Notes under the pieces: generated by a model
Seen by the model: the letters and a program-made list of their open reading frames with translations, nothing else
Databases searched by the model: none
Told to the model about the DNA's origin: nothing
Part shown: positions 45,534 through 54,944 of the stretch, piece after piece
Layout: each line of letters opens with the position of its first letter
Numbering within the stretch: position 1 is the first letter of the stretch
Translations under genes and position numbers: made by a program
From: Hyphomicrobiales bacterium
GTDB taxonomy: Bacteria; Pseudomonadota; Alphaproteobacteria; Rhizobiales; Rhizobiaceae
Direction: 5' to 3'
Assembly (NCBI GenBank): GCA_900470965.1
Contig: UCCS01000006.1
Coordinates: 62,001 to 126,000 of the forward strand
DNA length: 64,000 bases

Positions 45534-46742
45534 TTAGCTTGCCTGCATCGCCGAAAGCCTCGAAAGCGCCTTGTCATAACTGTGCTCGGCAAGATGGCGC
45601 ATCAGATAGGTCCGAGCCCCCTCCGCTTTTCGCCTCGCACCATCAGAATCGGAATAGATGCTCTTCAGATGCGCTGCCGCGGCCACTGGCGAGGGATCGG
45701 CCCAGACGGCATTCTTGAGATCGGCAAATTCCGGATGGCTGTCGACGACGGGAATGAGCGACGGCTCGACCAGCCAGGTATTGTCGGGATCACAGAAATC
45801 GGCCGTGCCCGACCATCCTGTCGAGATGACGGGCGTGCGGTGCATGATCGCTTCAGCCACCGTCAGGCCGAAGCCCTCCGAGCGGTGCAGCGAAAGATAG
45901 GCATTGGAATCGCGGATAATGCCGTTGATCTCCGAACTCGCCAGATTGTCGGTAACGATCCGGATGTTGCGGTCGCCTTCCACGGACTGCATGAGTGCCC
46001 GAAGCGTCTCGTCCCTGGCCGGGTTGCCGCTCGCCTTCATCAGCAGGAAGGCATTGGGGCATTCGGCGCTGAAGAGCCTGAAGGCTTCGATCACCGCCTG
46101 CGGGTTCTTGCGGTTGATCGAGGAGCCGGCACTGAAGATGAACGATACGAGGAAAGCATCCTCTGCAATTCCGAATTTCTGCCTGATACCGTCGGCCGCC
46201 GGCCGCTCGGTAACAGGGTGCGGCACGACAATGACAGGTGCAGTCGTATGCGGCGCGATTGCTCGCCTGGTGAATTCGGAGGGAACGAAGACGGCGCTCA
46301 TATAGTGCATGGCATTGCGCCATTCCGCCGGCACCACTTCAAGCTCCCAGGCCCAGTAGCCGATGTTGAAGGCACGAGTGAAATTCCCGAGGCCTTTCTT
46401 CAGGATGGCGCGCGGCAGCATGGGCGGATTGAGATGCCATATGCGGCTTCCCGGCTGGCCGTCGGAAACCTGTGTAGATGCCCACTCCACCAGCTTGCCT
46501 TCATCCGGATGCGTGCTGACATCAGCCAGCATGATCTCACGGCCCGCCCGCGAAAGCGCACCAACGCAAAGTCGCGCGGATTCGCCTACACCCGCCGCCA
46601 TCGACAGATAGCCGACAATCTCAACCGGCCGGCGCGGATTGAAGGCAAGCCGCGATTTGACGATAAGCCGCTGCAGCAGATGCCCGCGCACGCTCCGATA
46701 GACGCCCCGCAGAGCCTCTTCCGCCTGCACTCTGATGGTCAT
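45534..46742 (-). CDS. Family 4 glycosyltransferase
   Basis: The 402-residue GT-B enzyme has GYLSMAAGVGESARLCVGAL near the N-terminus, a C-terminal donor domain (FLVSFIFSAGSSINRKNPQA) and the E-x7-E motif in HRSEGFGLTVAEAIMHRTP, followed by GWSGTADFCDPDNTWLV. It differs from the GT4 at 40901. It lies between the GH2-like gene (16 bases upstream) and the flippase-hydrolase fusion (50 bases downstream) on the same strand, so it likely builds the glycan that the flippase moves. Confidence 0.92.
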   Translation of the reverse strand: MTIRVQAEEALRGVYRSVRGHLLQRLIVKSRLAFNPRRPVEIVGYLSMAAGVGESARLCVGALSRAGREIMLADVSTHPDEGKLVEWASTQVSDGQPGSRIWHLNPPMLPRAILKKGLGNFTRAFNIGYWAWELEVVPAEWRNAMHYMSAVFVPSEFTRRAIAPHTTAPVIVVPHPVTERPAADGIRQKFGIAEDAFLVSFIFSAGSSINRKNPQAVIEAFRLFSAECPNAFLLMKASGNPARDETLRALMQSVEGDRNIRIVTDNLASSEINGIIRDSNAYLSLHRSEGFGLTVAEAIMHRTPVISTGWSGTADFCDPDNTWLVEPSLIPVVDSHPEFADLKNAVWADPSPVAAAAHLKSIYSDSDGARRKAEGARTYLMRHLAEHSYDKALSRLSAMQAS

Positions 46743-46758
46743 GACCGCTCCCTAGCCT

Positions 46759-49233
46759 TTAAAGCGCGAAACGGCGCGCGGCGCCGACGCTCCTGATTTC
46801 GCCTGCCGGCAATGCATCGCCATCAGTGCCCGCAGCAGCGATGAGCTTCACTCGCTTGGCAGGGCCTGGTGCCAGATGGAACCAGTCCTCTTCCGCCCGG
46901 TAGCCTTCGACATCGATATGGACAGATTGGGCCAGCCTGTCGGTCGCAAGCGTGATGAACCAATCATCGCCCTCACGCATGAAAGATGCCTCGATCGTCG
47001 CGTCGTGGAAGGCTTTGGCTCGGCCGCGCGGAAAATGGAAAGCCTGTGCGAGCAACGCTCCGTCCATCGTCGACCGCAGCCAGGCAACGCTGACGTCATG
47101 CGACGGCGCGCCAAAACGGAAGGCATAGGTCGCATCGAAGAAGCCGCCGAAGAGATCGGTGGAAGCGATACGCTCCACGCTTCTCGGGTCGAGATTGAAA
47201 GCCTTGCTGCCGCTCGCGACCTGCTGGCGCCCCTCGCGCAGGCAGGCGACATCGAGTTCGACAGCGACCACCTTATCCGTTTCGTTGATGACGTGGACAT
47301 AGAGGCCGTTCGTCCCCTCGTCCGTAAAAACCGCCTGCACCGGACGGAAGGCGCGGCGCATTGCATGCCAGACAGGCTTCGGCTCGCCGGTTGAGTCGAT
47401 CACGCCCCAGCCGGGACCTGGCAACAGATCCTGCAGGGTCCAGACGAGCGCACCATTGCAGGACGATCCCTTGCGTCGCCATTCGGCAAAAGTCTCCTCC
47501 AGCACCTCGCTCGTCACAGCGCGCGAAAGATCGAGATAACGCTCGGGGTCTTCTCGACGGAGCCTGGCCGCATCGAGATCGTAGAGAAGCCCGAGATAGA
47601 AATCTCTGATATCCTCGAAATCCCAGGAAGCACCCCGGTCGCGCGGCACCCGCTCTTTCCAGAGCGGACTGTGAACTGGGGGCACGTCGAGATGCCGTTG
47701 CAAGGTCCGCTGCTGCGGCACATGGGCAAAGGCGAGGCTTTCGGCCGCAAAGCGCACCTCGGCGCGGCGCGCATCCTCGAGTGGCCGCATATAGGCGCCG
47801 ACGCCGTAATAATGCGTCACGCCGGCGTTGGGCGAAAAGGGCATCGCCCCGCCATAGGGCGAATTCGGCACATAGGGCACATCCGGCCGCATGCGCTGGC
47901 AGATCGCCGGGATGATCTCGTCGGTGATCGGCCCGCTCCAGAAATCCGGGGGCAGACCGAACATCGCCGCCTGCTGGTGGATTTCGCTGCCGCCGCAGAG
48001 CACGGCAAGCGAGGGCGAGAGCTGTACGCCATGCAGAAACTCTTCCACCTCGGCATGTACATGGCCGATAAAAGCCTTGTCATTCTTCGGATAGTCGAAA
48101 TTGGCGAACATGAAGTCCTGCCAGACCATCAGCCCGAGCACATCGCAGAGCGCGAAAAAGTCAGGCGTTTCATAGGCCATGGTACCGCCGATGCGGATCA
48201 TGTTCATGCCAGCCTCGGCAGCAAGCCGCAGGAAGGGCTCGTAATCGGCCCGCTCGCCAGGCAGCCGTGCGATATCGGCCGTTGTCCAGACCGCGCCGCG
48301 GCAGAAGACCTGCTCGCCGTTTATGACAAGCGCGAAATCATTGCCATCAGCGCCATGCTCAACCTCGATACGACGAAAGCCGGCTTTGCCCAGCGAATGT
48401 TCTTCGCCATCGATAACCAGCGTCACATCATAGAGATGCGGCACACCATGTGTATGCGGCCACCACGCCTCGATGTCGGAAAGCTTGAGAATCGCCGAAT
48501 AATGCCGATCGCCGATCTTCTCGAAACCCTGCTCGGCGCCGGCGCAACGCAATAGCATCACCGGCTCTTCGCCAGCGGTATAAAGCGAAACGCTGAGTCG
48601 CCCCGCGCCGTTTTCCTCCAACACCGCGCGCACCGAAACATGATCGACCGAGGCCACGCCCCGGCGCACGAGCGAAATCTGCCGCCAGGGCCCAACGGCA
48701 TGGATCTCCGGACACCAGCCGGGCATATGCCCGAGCAGCGTGTTGCGGACATTCTTCAGCCCTTGAGGCGTAATCATCTGCGGTCGCCAGCGAGCACGCG
48801 GCCCGGGCTCCGACAGACGAGGGCCAAGCGCCCGGAAGCAGAGCGCCAGTTCATCACCGCCTGTCAGCGTCACCGGCATTTCGTGCGCAGTGAACATGCT
48901 CTCGGAAAAGAGGATTTCCTGGCCGTTGAGAAAAACATGGCAGATCGTCGCCAGCCCCTCAAAACGCAGGATCGCCTCACCCGGCTCCGTATCGAAGAGG
49001 CGGGTCAGGTACCAGGCGTCCTTGGTGTTCAGCGGCTGTGGATTTTCCCGGTCGAACAGCCCTGCTCTTTCGAGCGCCGCTGCAACGGTGCCGGGAACAG
49101 GTGCAGGAATGAACTGCGCCGAAAGATGGATGTCGTGGGGTGTCGCGCAGGCGCCAGGCTCGGTCAGAACCAGATTCCACCCTTCGGAAAGCAAGCTTTC
49201 CTCAGCCCCGATGCTTGCCAACCGCCCCCGCAT
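46759..49233 (-). CDS. Glycoside hydrolase family 2 protein (beta-mannosidase-like)
   Basis: The 824-residue protein has the GH2 order: N-terminal jelly-roll (~15-200; DAWYLTRLFDTEPGEAILRF), Ig-like domain (~195-295), TIM barrel (~300-620), then Ig-like tails. The TIM barrel has GMNMIRIGGTMAYETPDFF; the likely acid/base is Glu417 (LCGGSEIHQQ, where beta-mannosidases have GNNE) and the likely nucleophile Glu498 (RFAAESLAFAHVP). No signal peptide is visible, so it appears cytoplasmic. It sits 16 bases from both neighbours, DUF1839 and GT4. Trimming or proofreading of lipid-linked glycan is a guess. Confidence 0.88.
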   Translation of the reverse strand: MRGRLASIGAEESLLSEGWNLVLTEPGACATPHDIHLSAQFIPAPVPGTVAAALERAGLFDRENPQPLNTKDAWYLTRLFDTEPGEAILRFEGLATICHVFLNGQEILFSESMFTAHEMPVTLTGGDELALCFRALGPRLSEPGPRARWRPQMITPQGLKNVRNTLLGHMPGWCPEIHAVGPWRQISLVRRGVASVDHVSVRAVLEENGAGRLSVSLYTAGEEPVMLLRCAGAEQGFEKIGDRHYSAILKLSDIEAWWPHTHGVPHLYDVTLVIDGEEHSLGKAGFRRIEVEHGADGNDFALVINGEQVFCRGAVWTTADIARLPGERADYEPFLRLAAEAGMNMIRIGGTMAYETPDFFALCDVLGLMVWQDFMFANFDYPKNDKAFIGHVHAEVEEFLHGVQLSPSLAVLCGGSEIHQQAAMFGLPPDFWSGPITDEIIPAICQRMRPDVPYVPNSPYGGAMPFSPNAGVTHYYGVGAYMRPLEDARRAEVRFAAESLAFAHVPQQRTLQRHLDVPPVHSPLWKERVPRDRGASWDFEDIRDFYLGLLYDLDAARLRREDPERYLDLSRAVTSEVLEETFAEWRRKGSSCNGALVWTLQDLLPGPGWGVIDSTGEPKPVWHAMRRAFRPVQAVFTDEGTNGLYVHVINETDKVVAVELDVACLREGRQQVASGSKAFNLDPRSVERIASTDLFGGFFDATYAFRFGAPSHDVSVAWLRSTMDGALLAQAFHFPRGRAKAFHDATIEASFMREGDDWFITLATDRLAQSVHIDVEGYRAEEDWFHLAPGPAKRVKLIAAAGTDGDALPAGEIRSVGAARRFAL

Positions 49234-49249
49234 GGTCAGATCTCCGGCC

Positions 49250-50212
49250 TCAGACTCGCTCCGCGAGCGATGCCATCATCGAATCCCATGCATCGGCTGC
49301 CGGATCAAGTGCCGCTTTCAAAGGCTCGAACTTGCGGCGGGTGACGGCGCGGGCAAGCTGGAACTGAACCGACTTCGCCACTTCCGAGATCCGGCGCGCC
49401 TCTCCGGCCGCAACACCAAACTCGCCGGCTGAAAACCAGGTCAGATGATCGGCCGCGAGTTCGAAATTCGCACCTACCTGCCGCAGCGTGTTGAAGGCAT
49501 ATTTGTGGAAGAAACCGAAGGGCCGATCGGCTACTGCCTCAACCTGCAACGGAAAGACCTCGGCAAAGGCGCGGATCGGATTGGCGCTTGGGCGGCGATG
49601 GAAATGGAAGCCCAGGAGCCGCCGCGAAACCTCGCGCAGATGTGCTTCGCCGACAGGGCGTTCCGGAAACTTGGCGAATTCCGTATAGGGCAGGAACGGC
49701 GCATCCTCATCCGTCAGATGGGATTGGAACAGCCCGTCGAAATCCTCGCCCTCGATGCGGAAATAGCCGGCATTATGGAAGTAATCGACACGCTTGCCGG
49801 CAAAGTCCAGCCGGTTGATCGCAACTGTGGTCTTGCCGTGTTCCTGCCTGTAGGCAGTGCCGCGCGTATCCGGCATATAAAAGGAATCCATCTCGATGAG
49901 GCAGAGCCGCCCGCGGGCGATCTGCACCTCGATATGCCGCTCGACGCGGTCGTAGATCGCAAGCTCGGTGGCGCGAATGCCGTAGAGCGCTTCGAGATCC
50001 TCCAGCGGCACCTTGAAGAAGGTGAACTGGTCGCCCTCGAAATCCTGGGTCAACGTAAAACCGAGCATCGCTTCCGGCGCAACGCCGAAGGTCGAGAGAA
50101 CCTCGATCCAGAGATCGATGTAGCAATTGGTCTCCGGCCACATGCGCTCACCGGAATGCAGCGCATGCGCCTTGTAGGTATCGGGGTCGATACCCGCAAA
50201 GACTGATGTCAT
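49250..50212 (-). CDS. DUF1839 family protein, possible aminoacyl transferase
   Basis: A 320-residue protein of DUF1839, no known function. I use the ATG at 50212 (MTSVFAGIDPDTYKAHALHS); the frame upstream runs into the ligase gene. Conserved-looking blocks: WPETNCYIDLWIEVL (Cys30), LIEMDSFYMPDTRG and YRQEHGKTTVAI (His125), then KRVDYFHNAGYF (Asp143, His146). The order Cys-His-Asp and the 'D..y.Pd...y..eH.' pattern recall the C39-peptidase-like acyltransferase BtrH, which moves an acyl group from a carrier protein to an aminoglycoside. That similarity is my inference. It follows the amino acid:carrier-protein ligase by 8 bases. Confidence 0.82.
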   Translation of the reverse strand: MTSVFAGIDPDTYKAHALHSGERMWPETNCYIDLWIEVLSTFGVAPEAMLGFTLTQDFEGDQFTFFKVPLEDLEALYGIRATELAIYDRVERHIEVQIARGRLCLIEMDSFYMPDTRGTAYRQEHGKTTVAINRLDFAGKRVDYFHNAGYFRIEGEDFDGLFQSHLTDEDAPFLPYTEFAKFPERPVGEAHLREVSRRLLGFHFHRRPSANPIRAFAEVFPLQVEAVADRPFGFFHKYAFNTLRQVGANFELAADHLTWFSAGEFGVAAGEARRISEVAKSVQFQLARAVTRRKFEPLKAALDPAADAWDSMMASLAERV

Positions 50213-50220
50213 CGAGCCGC

Positions 50221-51129
50221 TCAGCCCCACAGGACTTTCCGCACGCTTGCCGGCCATTCCTTGACGTCAAGGCCGTGATGATGGAAGAGCGCGAGCGCAA
50301 TGCGCTCCAGCCCGAAGCCGACGCAGGCGGTGTGGGCCACGCTGCCGTCTTCAAGGTTCAGGCCCCACTTCACGCCGAACGAGTCCTGATGATAGTTGAA
50401 GCTCATGCAGGCCGTTGGGTTTGCAGAGGACGTGATCGGGATCAAGAGCTCGAACTTCAGGTTCTGGTCGCGCTGGTTGTTGACCATCATCTTGCCGGCA
50501 CGGCCGAAGAACGGGTCGTTGGCAACGTCGATCGTCACGTCGAGACCGACCTGCTTCATCATTTCGACACCGCGGTCCATCCAGCTCTGGCGGAAATCGG
50601 TCACATGCTGCTCGGTGCCCATGCAGACATATTCGCGCATGCGGAAAAGCTGCTGCCGGGCCGGATCCTTGGAAGGCTCATGACGGAAGCAATAGGATTG
50701 CAGATCGAAGAGACCGCCCTTGGCCGGCAGGTTGCCGCGCTTGGCGACCGTCGGATAAAGCGGATAGCAGGCTGCCGGCGTCAGCACGATGTCGGTCGCC
50801 TTCTGGTCCTTGGTCCAGTCCTCGCCGACTTCCATGCACTGCAGCAGGCTCATATGGTCGAGCTCGCTGCCGCAGAAGCTGTGCACCGTGCCGGCCAGCT
50901 GCGGGAAGCTCTTCATGTAGCCGCTCTTTTCGAAGAGCGCGCGGTTCATGCCGGGCGGAAAACGCATCGCCTCGGCGCCGTCAGCGCCGCCGAACCTGTC
51001 GATCAGCCGCTCGAAGGCAGCGATGACATCTTCGAACTGGCCGCTGCGGCCGTAAAGACCGTCAACGCCGGTATCGATCAGCAGGCCGGACTCGAAGAGC
51101 CGATCCAGAAACGAAGTCTGCATATCCAT
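50221..51129 (-). CDS. Amino acid:[carrier protein] ligase (class-II aaRS-like)
   Basis: The 302-residue enzyme resembles the catalytic core of atypical seryl-tRNA synthetases without a tRNA-binding arm. The known family activates a small amino acid such as glycine or alanine with ATP and loads it on the phosphopantetheine of a partner carrier protein. Class-II motifs: [20 protein letters not shown] (motif 2) with [19 protein letters not shown], and [18 protein letters not shown] (motif 3). Zinc ligand candidates include [11 protein letters not shown] use the ATG at 51129, after GGGGTAA; the frame extends 13 codons into the acyl-CoA-dehydrogenase-like gene. Its partner carrier protein is two genes upstream. 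Confidence 0.9.
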   Translation of the reverse strand: MDMQTSFLDRLFESGLLIDTGVDGLYGRSGQFEDVIAAFERLIDRFGGADGAEAMRFPPGMNRALFEKSGYMKSFPQLAGTVHSFCGSELDHMSLLQCMEVGEDWTKDQKATDIVLTPAACYPLYPTVAKRGNLPAKGGLFDLQSYCFRHEPSKDPARQQLFRMREYVCMGTEQHVTDFRQSWMDRGVEMMKQVGLDVTIDVANDPFFGRAGKMMVNNQRDQNLKFELLIPITSSANPTACMSFNYHQDSFGVKWGLNLEDGSVAHTACVGFGLERIALALFHHHGLDVKEWPASVRKVLWG

Positions 51130-51133
51130 GGCT

Positions 51134-52315
51134 TTACCCCAGTAGGCTAGTGTCCTGCTTATGGACAAGAAGCATGCTCGACGTATTGCCGAGGATGCGG
51201 TCGTTCGAAATCATGAGCTGTGCGGAATGGGCATCGCGCAGATGGCGACCGAGGCTGAAGGGCGTACCGTTCTTGTAGCCCATAATGCCGCAGATCAGCA
51301 TGGTATGATTGACGATTTCCAGGATCGTTTCCGAGGAAGCGATCTTCACATTGTTCATCGCCACGGCAAAGCCCATCGACGAGAGCTTGTCGCCGTCAAC
51401 CTTGGCATCCTCATAGGCCTTGAGGCCGGCAACGACGTTCGATTTCACCATCTGCAGGAGGTTGGAAACCTCCGCGAGGCGAAGGGCGCCGGGCGGCGTG
51501 GCGTCGGGAGACTTGCGGGCAGCAGCGCGCACGAAAGCCTGTGCGCGGGAAACGGCATCGACCGCGATGCCGTACCAGACACCGCTCCACAGCAGGTGCG
51601 AGGAGGCGAGCATCGACTGCGCAGCGATTTCAGCAAAGGGCTTCGGCAGGATCTGTGCGGCCGGCGCTTCGCCCTTGAAGAGGAAGCCGTCGGAGCAGGT
51701 ACCGCGCATGCCGAGCGTGTTCCACATATGCGTCTTTTCGAGCGTGTACTGATCCCTAAGGAAGGCAGTCAGTACCTGATCGGAAGAAGCGGCCTGCGGA
51801 TGGCTGCGCGAGGTGATGAGAATTGCATCGGCATGCGAGCCGTAGGAAATGACGGTCGCATCCTTTTGCAGCCTGCAGATATCACCGTCGATTTCGATGG
51901 CGCAGATGCTGTTGCGTAGATTGCCGCCGATCCCACCTTCTGTGGTGGCGGAAGCGATCAGGAGCTGTTCGGCGGCGATACGGCGCATGAAGGCGCTATG
52001 CCATTCGCTCTCGACGCCGTGTTCGACGAGGCTCGAAAGCTTGATCTGGTGCATGGCGAAAACCATCGCGCTTGCCGCGCAGGCCTGGCCAAGAATCGAG
52101 CACAATTCGGCGATCTGGGTGATGGAAGCGGCCTCGCCACCGAGATGGCGAGGGATCTGGATGCCGAGCAGGCGCTCGGTCTTCATCGTGTTGACGGCTT
52201 CCTGCGGGAACCGTCCTTCGAAATCGACGGTATCCGCATGTTTTGCCGCAATTTCTGCGACGCGGGCAGCCCTTGCGACCAGGCTGTCTTCCGTGATCTT
52301 GACCGGGAAGTTCAT
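51134..52315 (-). CDS. Acyl-CoA dehydrogenase-like flavoprotein
   Basis: The 393-residue protein has the acyl-CoA dehydrogenase fold: N-terminal helices ([20 protein letters not shown]), middle FAD-contact strand region ([37 protein letters not shown]) and C-terminal helices ending in [20 protein letters not shown]. The YEG-type catalytic Glu of fatty acid enzymes is not visible at that C-terminal position, so activity may differ. Relatives such as PltE oxidise prolyl groups bound to a carrier protein; a similar job on the aminoacyl-carrier is inferred from the operon. It overlaps the carrier-protein gene by one base (52315). Confidence 0.88.
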   Translation of the reverse strand: MNFPVKITEDSLVARAARVAEIAAKHADTVDFEGRFPQEAVNTMKTERLLGIQIPRHLGGEAASITQIAELCSILGQACAASAMVFAMHQIKLSSLVEHGVESEWHSAFMRRIAAEQLLIASATTEGGIGGNLRNSICAIEIDGDICRLQKDATVISYGSHADAILITSRSHPQAASSDQVLTAFLRDQYTLEKTHMWNTLGMRGTCSDGFLFKGEAPAAQILPKPFAEIAAQSMLASSHLLWSGVWYGIAVDAVSRAQAFVRAAARKSPDATPPGALRLAEVSNLLQMVKSNVVAGLKAYEDAKVDGDKLSSMGFAVAMNNVKIASSETILEIVNHTMLICGIMGYKNGTPFSLGRHLRDAHSAQLMISNDRILGNTSSMLLVHKQDTSLLG

Positions 52316-52566
52316 CAGGCGACCTTTCGGCTATCCCGGATGAGATCGACCGTCTTGGCGATCGCCGAGATGCTTGCGAAGGACTTGCGGTTCAGGAGAT
52401 TGTCAGGAAACTCAATGTCGAATGCCTCTTCGATGCCGAGCATGAGCTGCACCGAAGCGAAGGACGTCAGACCCGCAGCGTAGAGATCCGCATCGTCGGC
52501 AACCTGATCAACAGGAACAGGAAGCTTACCGAACTTGGCTACGAGGTCGCGGATTGTCTTGTTCAT
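52315..52566 (-). CDS. Acyl/aminoacyl carrier protein
   Basis: An 83-residue carrier protein whose phosphopantetheine Ser is most likely Ser35 in the motif AAGLTSFASVQLML (canonical: DSL). The helix IEEAFDIEFPDNLLNRKSFA is typical. It is acidic and stand-alone, first in the operon after a GGAG site, and next to a dedicated aminoacyl ligase, so it should carry an amino acid rather than a fatty acyl chain. The 264-base gap upstream (52567-52830) is AT-rich in the middle and likely holds the operon's promoter; I see no clear operator. Confidence 0.93.
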   Translation of the reverse strand: MNKTIRDLVAKFGKLPVPVDQVADDADLYAAGLTSFASVQLMLGIEEAFDIEFPDNLLNRKSFASISAIAKTVDLIRDSRKVA

Positions 52567-52830
52567 CCCATTAACTCCAGATTTTCATGATCCTGAGCCG
52601 GCATTCATCGCCTTTTCATGGGAGTGCTTTTAGTGCGGAAAACAGAAAATTCCGCTAATGTAATTAGTTAAATATGACTATCACTCATACTTTGCATTTT
52701 ACAAATCATGCCCGCTTGCGGCCTAATACTTCATTCCTATCAATAGTTTGATGTAGCCCGAGACGACCGGCAGAAAATGGCCCCGGCTGTATCGAGTGCA
52801 GAAATGGTACGCCGGGAGCACGCTTTTGCG

Positions 52831-53883
52831 TTAACCGGCAGGCGGATAGGAATGCTCGCCGCCGCGATAGTCCGACACCGAGTAGCAGCCCTCCCCGGTC
52901 GCCTTCACAGCGCTCTCGCCGATGACAGCCTTGCCGTAACCACCGGGAATATCGAGAATATAGGTGGGCTGGCAGAGACCGGAGATGCGGCCGCGAAGCG
53001 AGGCAACGACCTTCTGCCCCTCTTCTATCGACAGCCTGAAATGGCTGGTGCCGGGCGCAAGGTCCGGATGATGCAGATAATAAGGTTTCACGCGCGTCTC
53101 GACGAAGGCCCGCATAAGTTCTGCCAGCACGTCGGGATCGTCATTGACGCCCTTCAGGAGCACCGACTGGCTGACCATGACGATGCCGGCATCCACCAGC
53201 CGGGCGCAGGCGGCGCGTGCTTCAGTCGTCAGCTCACGCGGATGGTTGGCGTGAAGCGCGACATAGACAGTCTTGCCACTCGCTTTCAGCGCCGCAATCA
53301 GCTCCGCATCAATCTTCTGCGGATCGACGACGGGCACGCGCGTGTGGAAGCGCACGATCTTCACATGCTCGATCTCAGCAAGCTCGCTTAGAATGTCGCC
53401 GAGACGCCTTGGTGAAAGCACCAGCGGATCGCCGCCGGTCAGGATCACTTCCCAGATCTCGCCATGCCCGCGGATATAGTCGACGGCTGCAGCCAGCGCC
53501 GCCGGATCGAGCATGCCGAGCCCCTGCGGCCCCACCATCTCGCGCCGGAAGCAGAAGCGGCAATAGACCGGGCAGACATGCACGGCCTTCAACAGCACGC
53601 GGTCCGGATAGCGATGCACGATGCCCTCGACCGGGCTGTGCGCATGGTCCCCGATGGGGTCGGCCCGTTCCTCGGGCGTGGTAACGAGTTCCGCCACATC
53701 GGGCACGAACTGCCGGGCAATCGGATCGGCCGGATCGGCATAATCGATCAACCTTGCCATGGCAGGTGTCAGCGCGATGGCATAGCGCGCGGCGACCTCA
53801 TCGAGCGCCAGTCGCTCCGCGTCCTCGACCAGCCCCGCCCTGACGAGATCGTCGACGCTCTTGATCGGACGCATGACATTCAT
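52831..53883 (-). CDS. epmB: EF-P beta-lysylation protein EpmB (lysine 2,3-aminomutase-like)
   Basis: Radical-SAM enzyme that converts lysine to beta-lysine for attachment to EF-P. The 350-residue product has the iron-sulfur motif CxxxCxxC as Cys104, Cys108 and Cys111 (VHVCPVYCRFCFRRE) and the PLP/SAM region (GEIWEVILTGGDPLVLSPRR). It lacks the longer C-terminus of catabolic lysine aminomutases. The start overlaps the epmA stop by 4 bases (53880-53883). Its neighbours EpmA and EF-P make the assignment firm. Confidence 0.94.
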   Translation of the reverse strand: MNVMRPIKSVDDLVRAGLVEDAERLALDEVAARYAIALTPAMARLIDYADPADPIARQFVPDVAELVTTPEERADPIGDHAHSPVEGIVHRYPDRVLLKAVHVCPVYCRFCFRREMVGPQGLGMLDPAALAAAVDYIRGHGEIWEVILTGGDPLVLSPRRLGDILSELAEIEHVKIVRFHTRVPVVDPQKIDAELIAALKASGKTVYVALHANHPRELTTEARAACARLVDAGIVMVSQSVLLKGVNDDPDVLAELMRAFVETRVKPYYLHHPDLAPGTSHFRLSIEEGQKVVASLRGRISGLCQPTYILDIPGGYGKAVIGESAVKATGEGCYSVSDYRGGEHSYPPAG

Positions 53884-54944
53884 CGGCCGTACTCCGCGAC
53901 CGGCGCCCAGAGCACCTGATCGATCCGCGACGCACCTGTCGCCAGCATCACCAACCGGTCGAAGCCGAGCGCGATGCCGCTCGCTTCCGGCATGATTGCC
54001 AGCGCCGCCAGAAAATCCTCGTCGAGCGGATAGGTCTCGCCATAGACCCGCATCTTCTCCGCCATCTCGATCTCGAAACGGCGCCGCTGCTCGGAGGCAT
54101 TTGTCAGTTCGCCAAAGCCGTTGGCAAGCTCGACCCCGCAGGCATAGAACTCGAAGCGCTCCGCTACGCGCGGATCGCGCGCCGAAGGCCGCGCAAGAGC
54201 CGCTTCTGAAACAGGGTATTCGTCGAGAATGGTGACACGGCCAAAGCCGAGATACGGCTCGACCTTCTCCACCAGCACCCGACTGAAGAGATCAGCCCAA
54301 TGATCGTCATCGGCAACGCGCATGCCGACCCGCCGCATTTCAGCGGCAAGATGGTCGCGTTCGGTCGAGCCGTCAGCAGATACAGAAGCCAGAAGATCGA
54401 TGCCGGCATGGCGACCGAACGCTTCTGCAACGCTGATGCGCTCCGGCCCGGCGAAGGGATCGCACTCAGCGCCGCGATAGGTAAGCGTTGCGGTCTTCAC
54501 CGTTTCGGCAGCGAGCGCCAGCATACGCACGCAATCCATCATCAGGCTCTCATAGCTCTCGCCCGCCCGATACCATTCGAGCATTGTGAACTCAGGATGG
54601 TGCAGCGGCCCGCGCTCGCGGTTACGATAGACATGCGCAAAGCAGGCGATGCGTTCTTCACCGGCGGCCAAAAGCTTCTTGCAGGCAAATTCCGGCGACG
54701 TGTGCAGGTAGAAGGGCGCAGCCTGTCCGTCCGTCGTCAGCGCTTGCGTCGCAAAGGCATGCAGATGCGCCTCGTTGCCCGGAGACACCTGCAGCGTCGC
54801 AGTATCGACCTCGATGAAATCCTCACGGGCGAAATAACCTCGCAGCGCTGACTGGATCGCGTTACGCCCGATAAGGAACGGGCGGCGATCGGCATGCACT
54901 GATGGTGTCCACCAGGGAGACGCTGTGGCGCTCGTGAGGTTCAT
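53880..54944 (-). CDS. epmA: EF-P lysine lysyltransferase EpmA (GenX/PoxA)
   Basis: Class-II lysyl-tRNA-synthetase-like enzyme that attaches beta-lysine to EF-P rather than to tRNA. The 354-residue product lacks the N-terminal anticodon-binding domain. Motif 2 is visible in FAHVYRNRERGPLHHPEFTM and the C-terminal motif 3 in GIALGFDRLVMLATGASRID. It is divergent from efp, sharing a 150-base intergenic region, and overlaps epmB downstream. Confidence 0.95.
   Translation of the reverse strand: MNLTSATASPWWTPSVHADRRPFLIGRNAIQSALRGYFAREDFIEVDTATLQVSPGNEAHLHAFATQALTTDGQAAPFYLHTSPEFACKKLLAAGEERIACFAHVYRNRERGPLHHPEFTMLEWYRAGESYESLMMDCVRMLALAAETVKTATLTYRGAECDPFAGPERISVAEAFGRHAGIDLLASVSADGSTERDHLAAEMRRVGMRVADDDHWADLFSRVLVEKVEPYLGFGRVTILDEYPVSEAALARPSARDPRVAERFEFYACGVELANGFGELTNASEQRRRFEIEMAEKMRVYGETYPLDEDFLAALAIMPEASGIALGFDRLVMLATGASRIDQVLWAPVAEYGR

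Noticed and set aside
52831..53883. Catabolic lysine 2,3-aminomutase linked to the lysine genes at 35-40 kb
   Set aside because: The protein is short, co-translated with epmA and next to efp, which fits EpmB rather than lysine catabolism.
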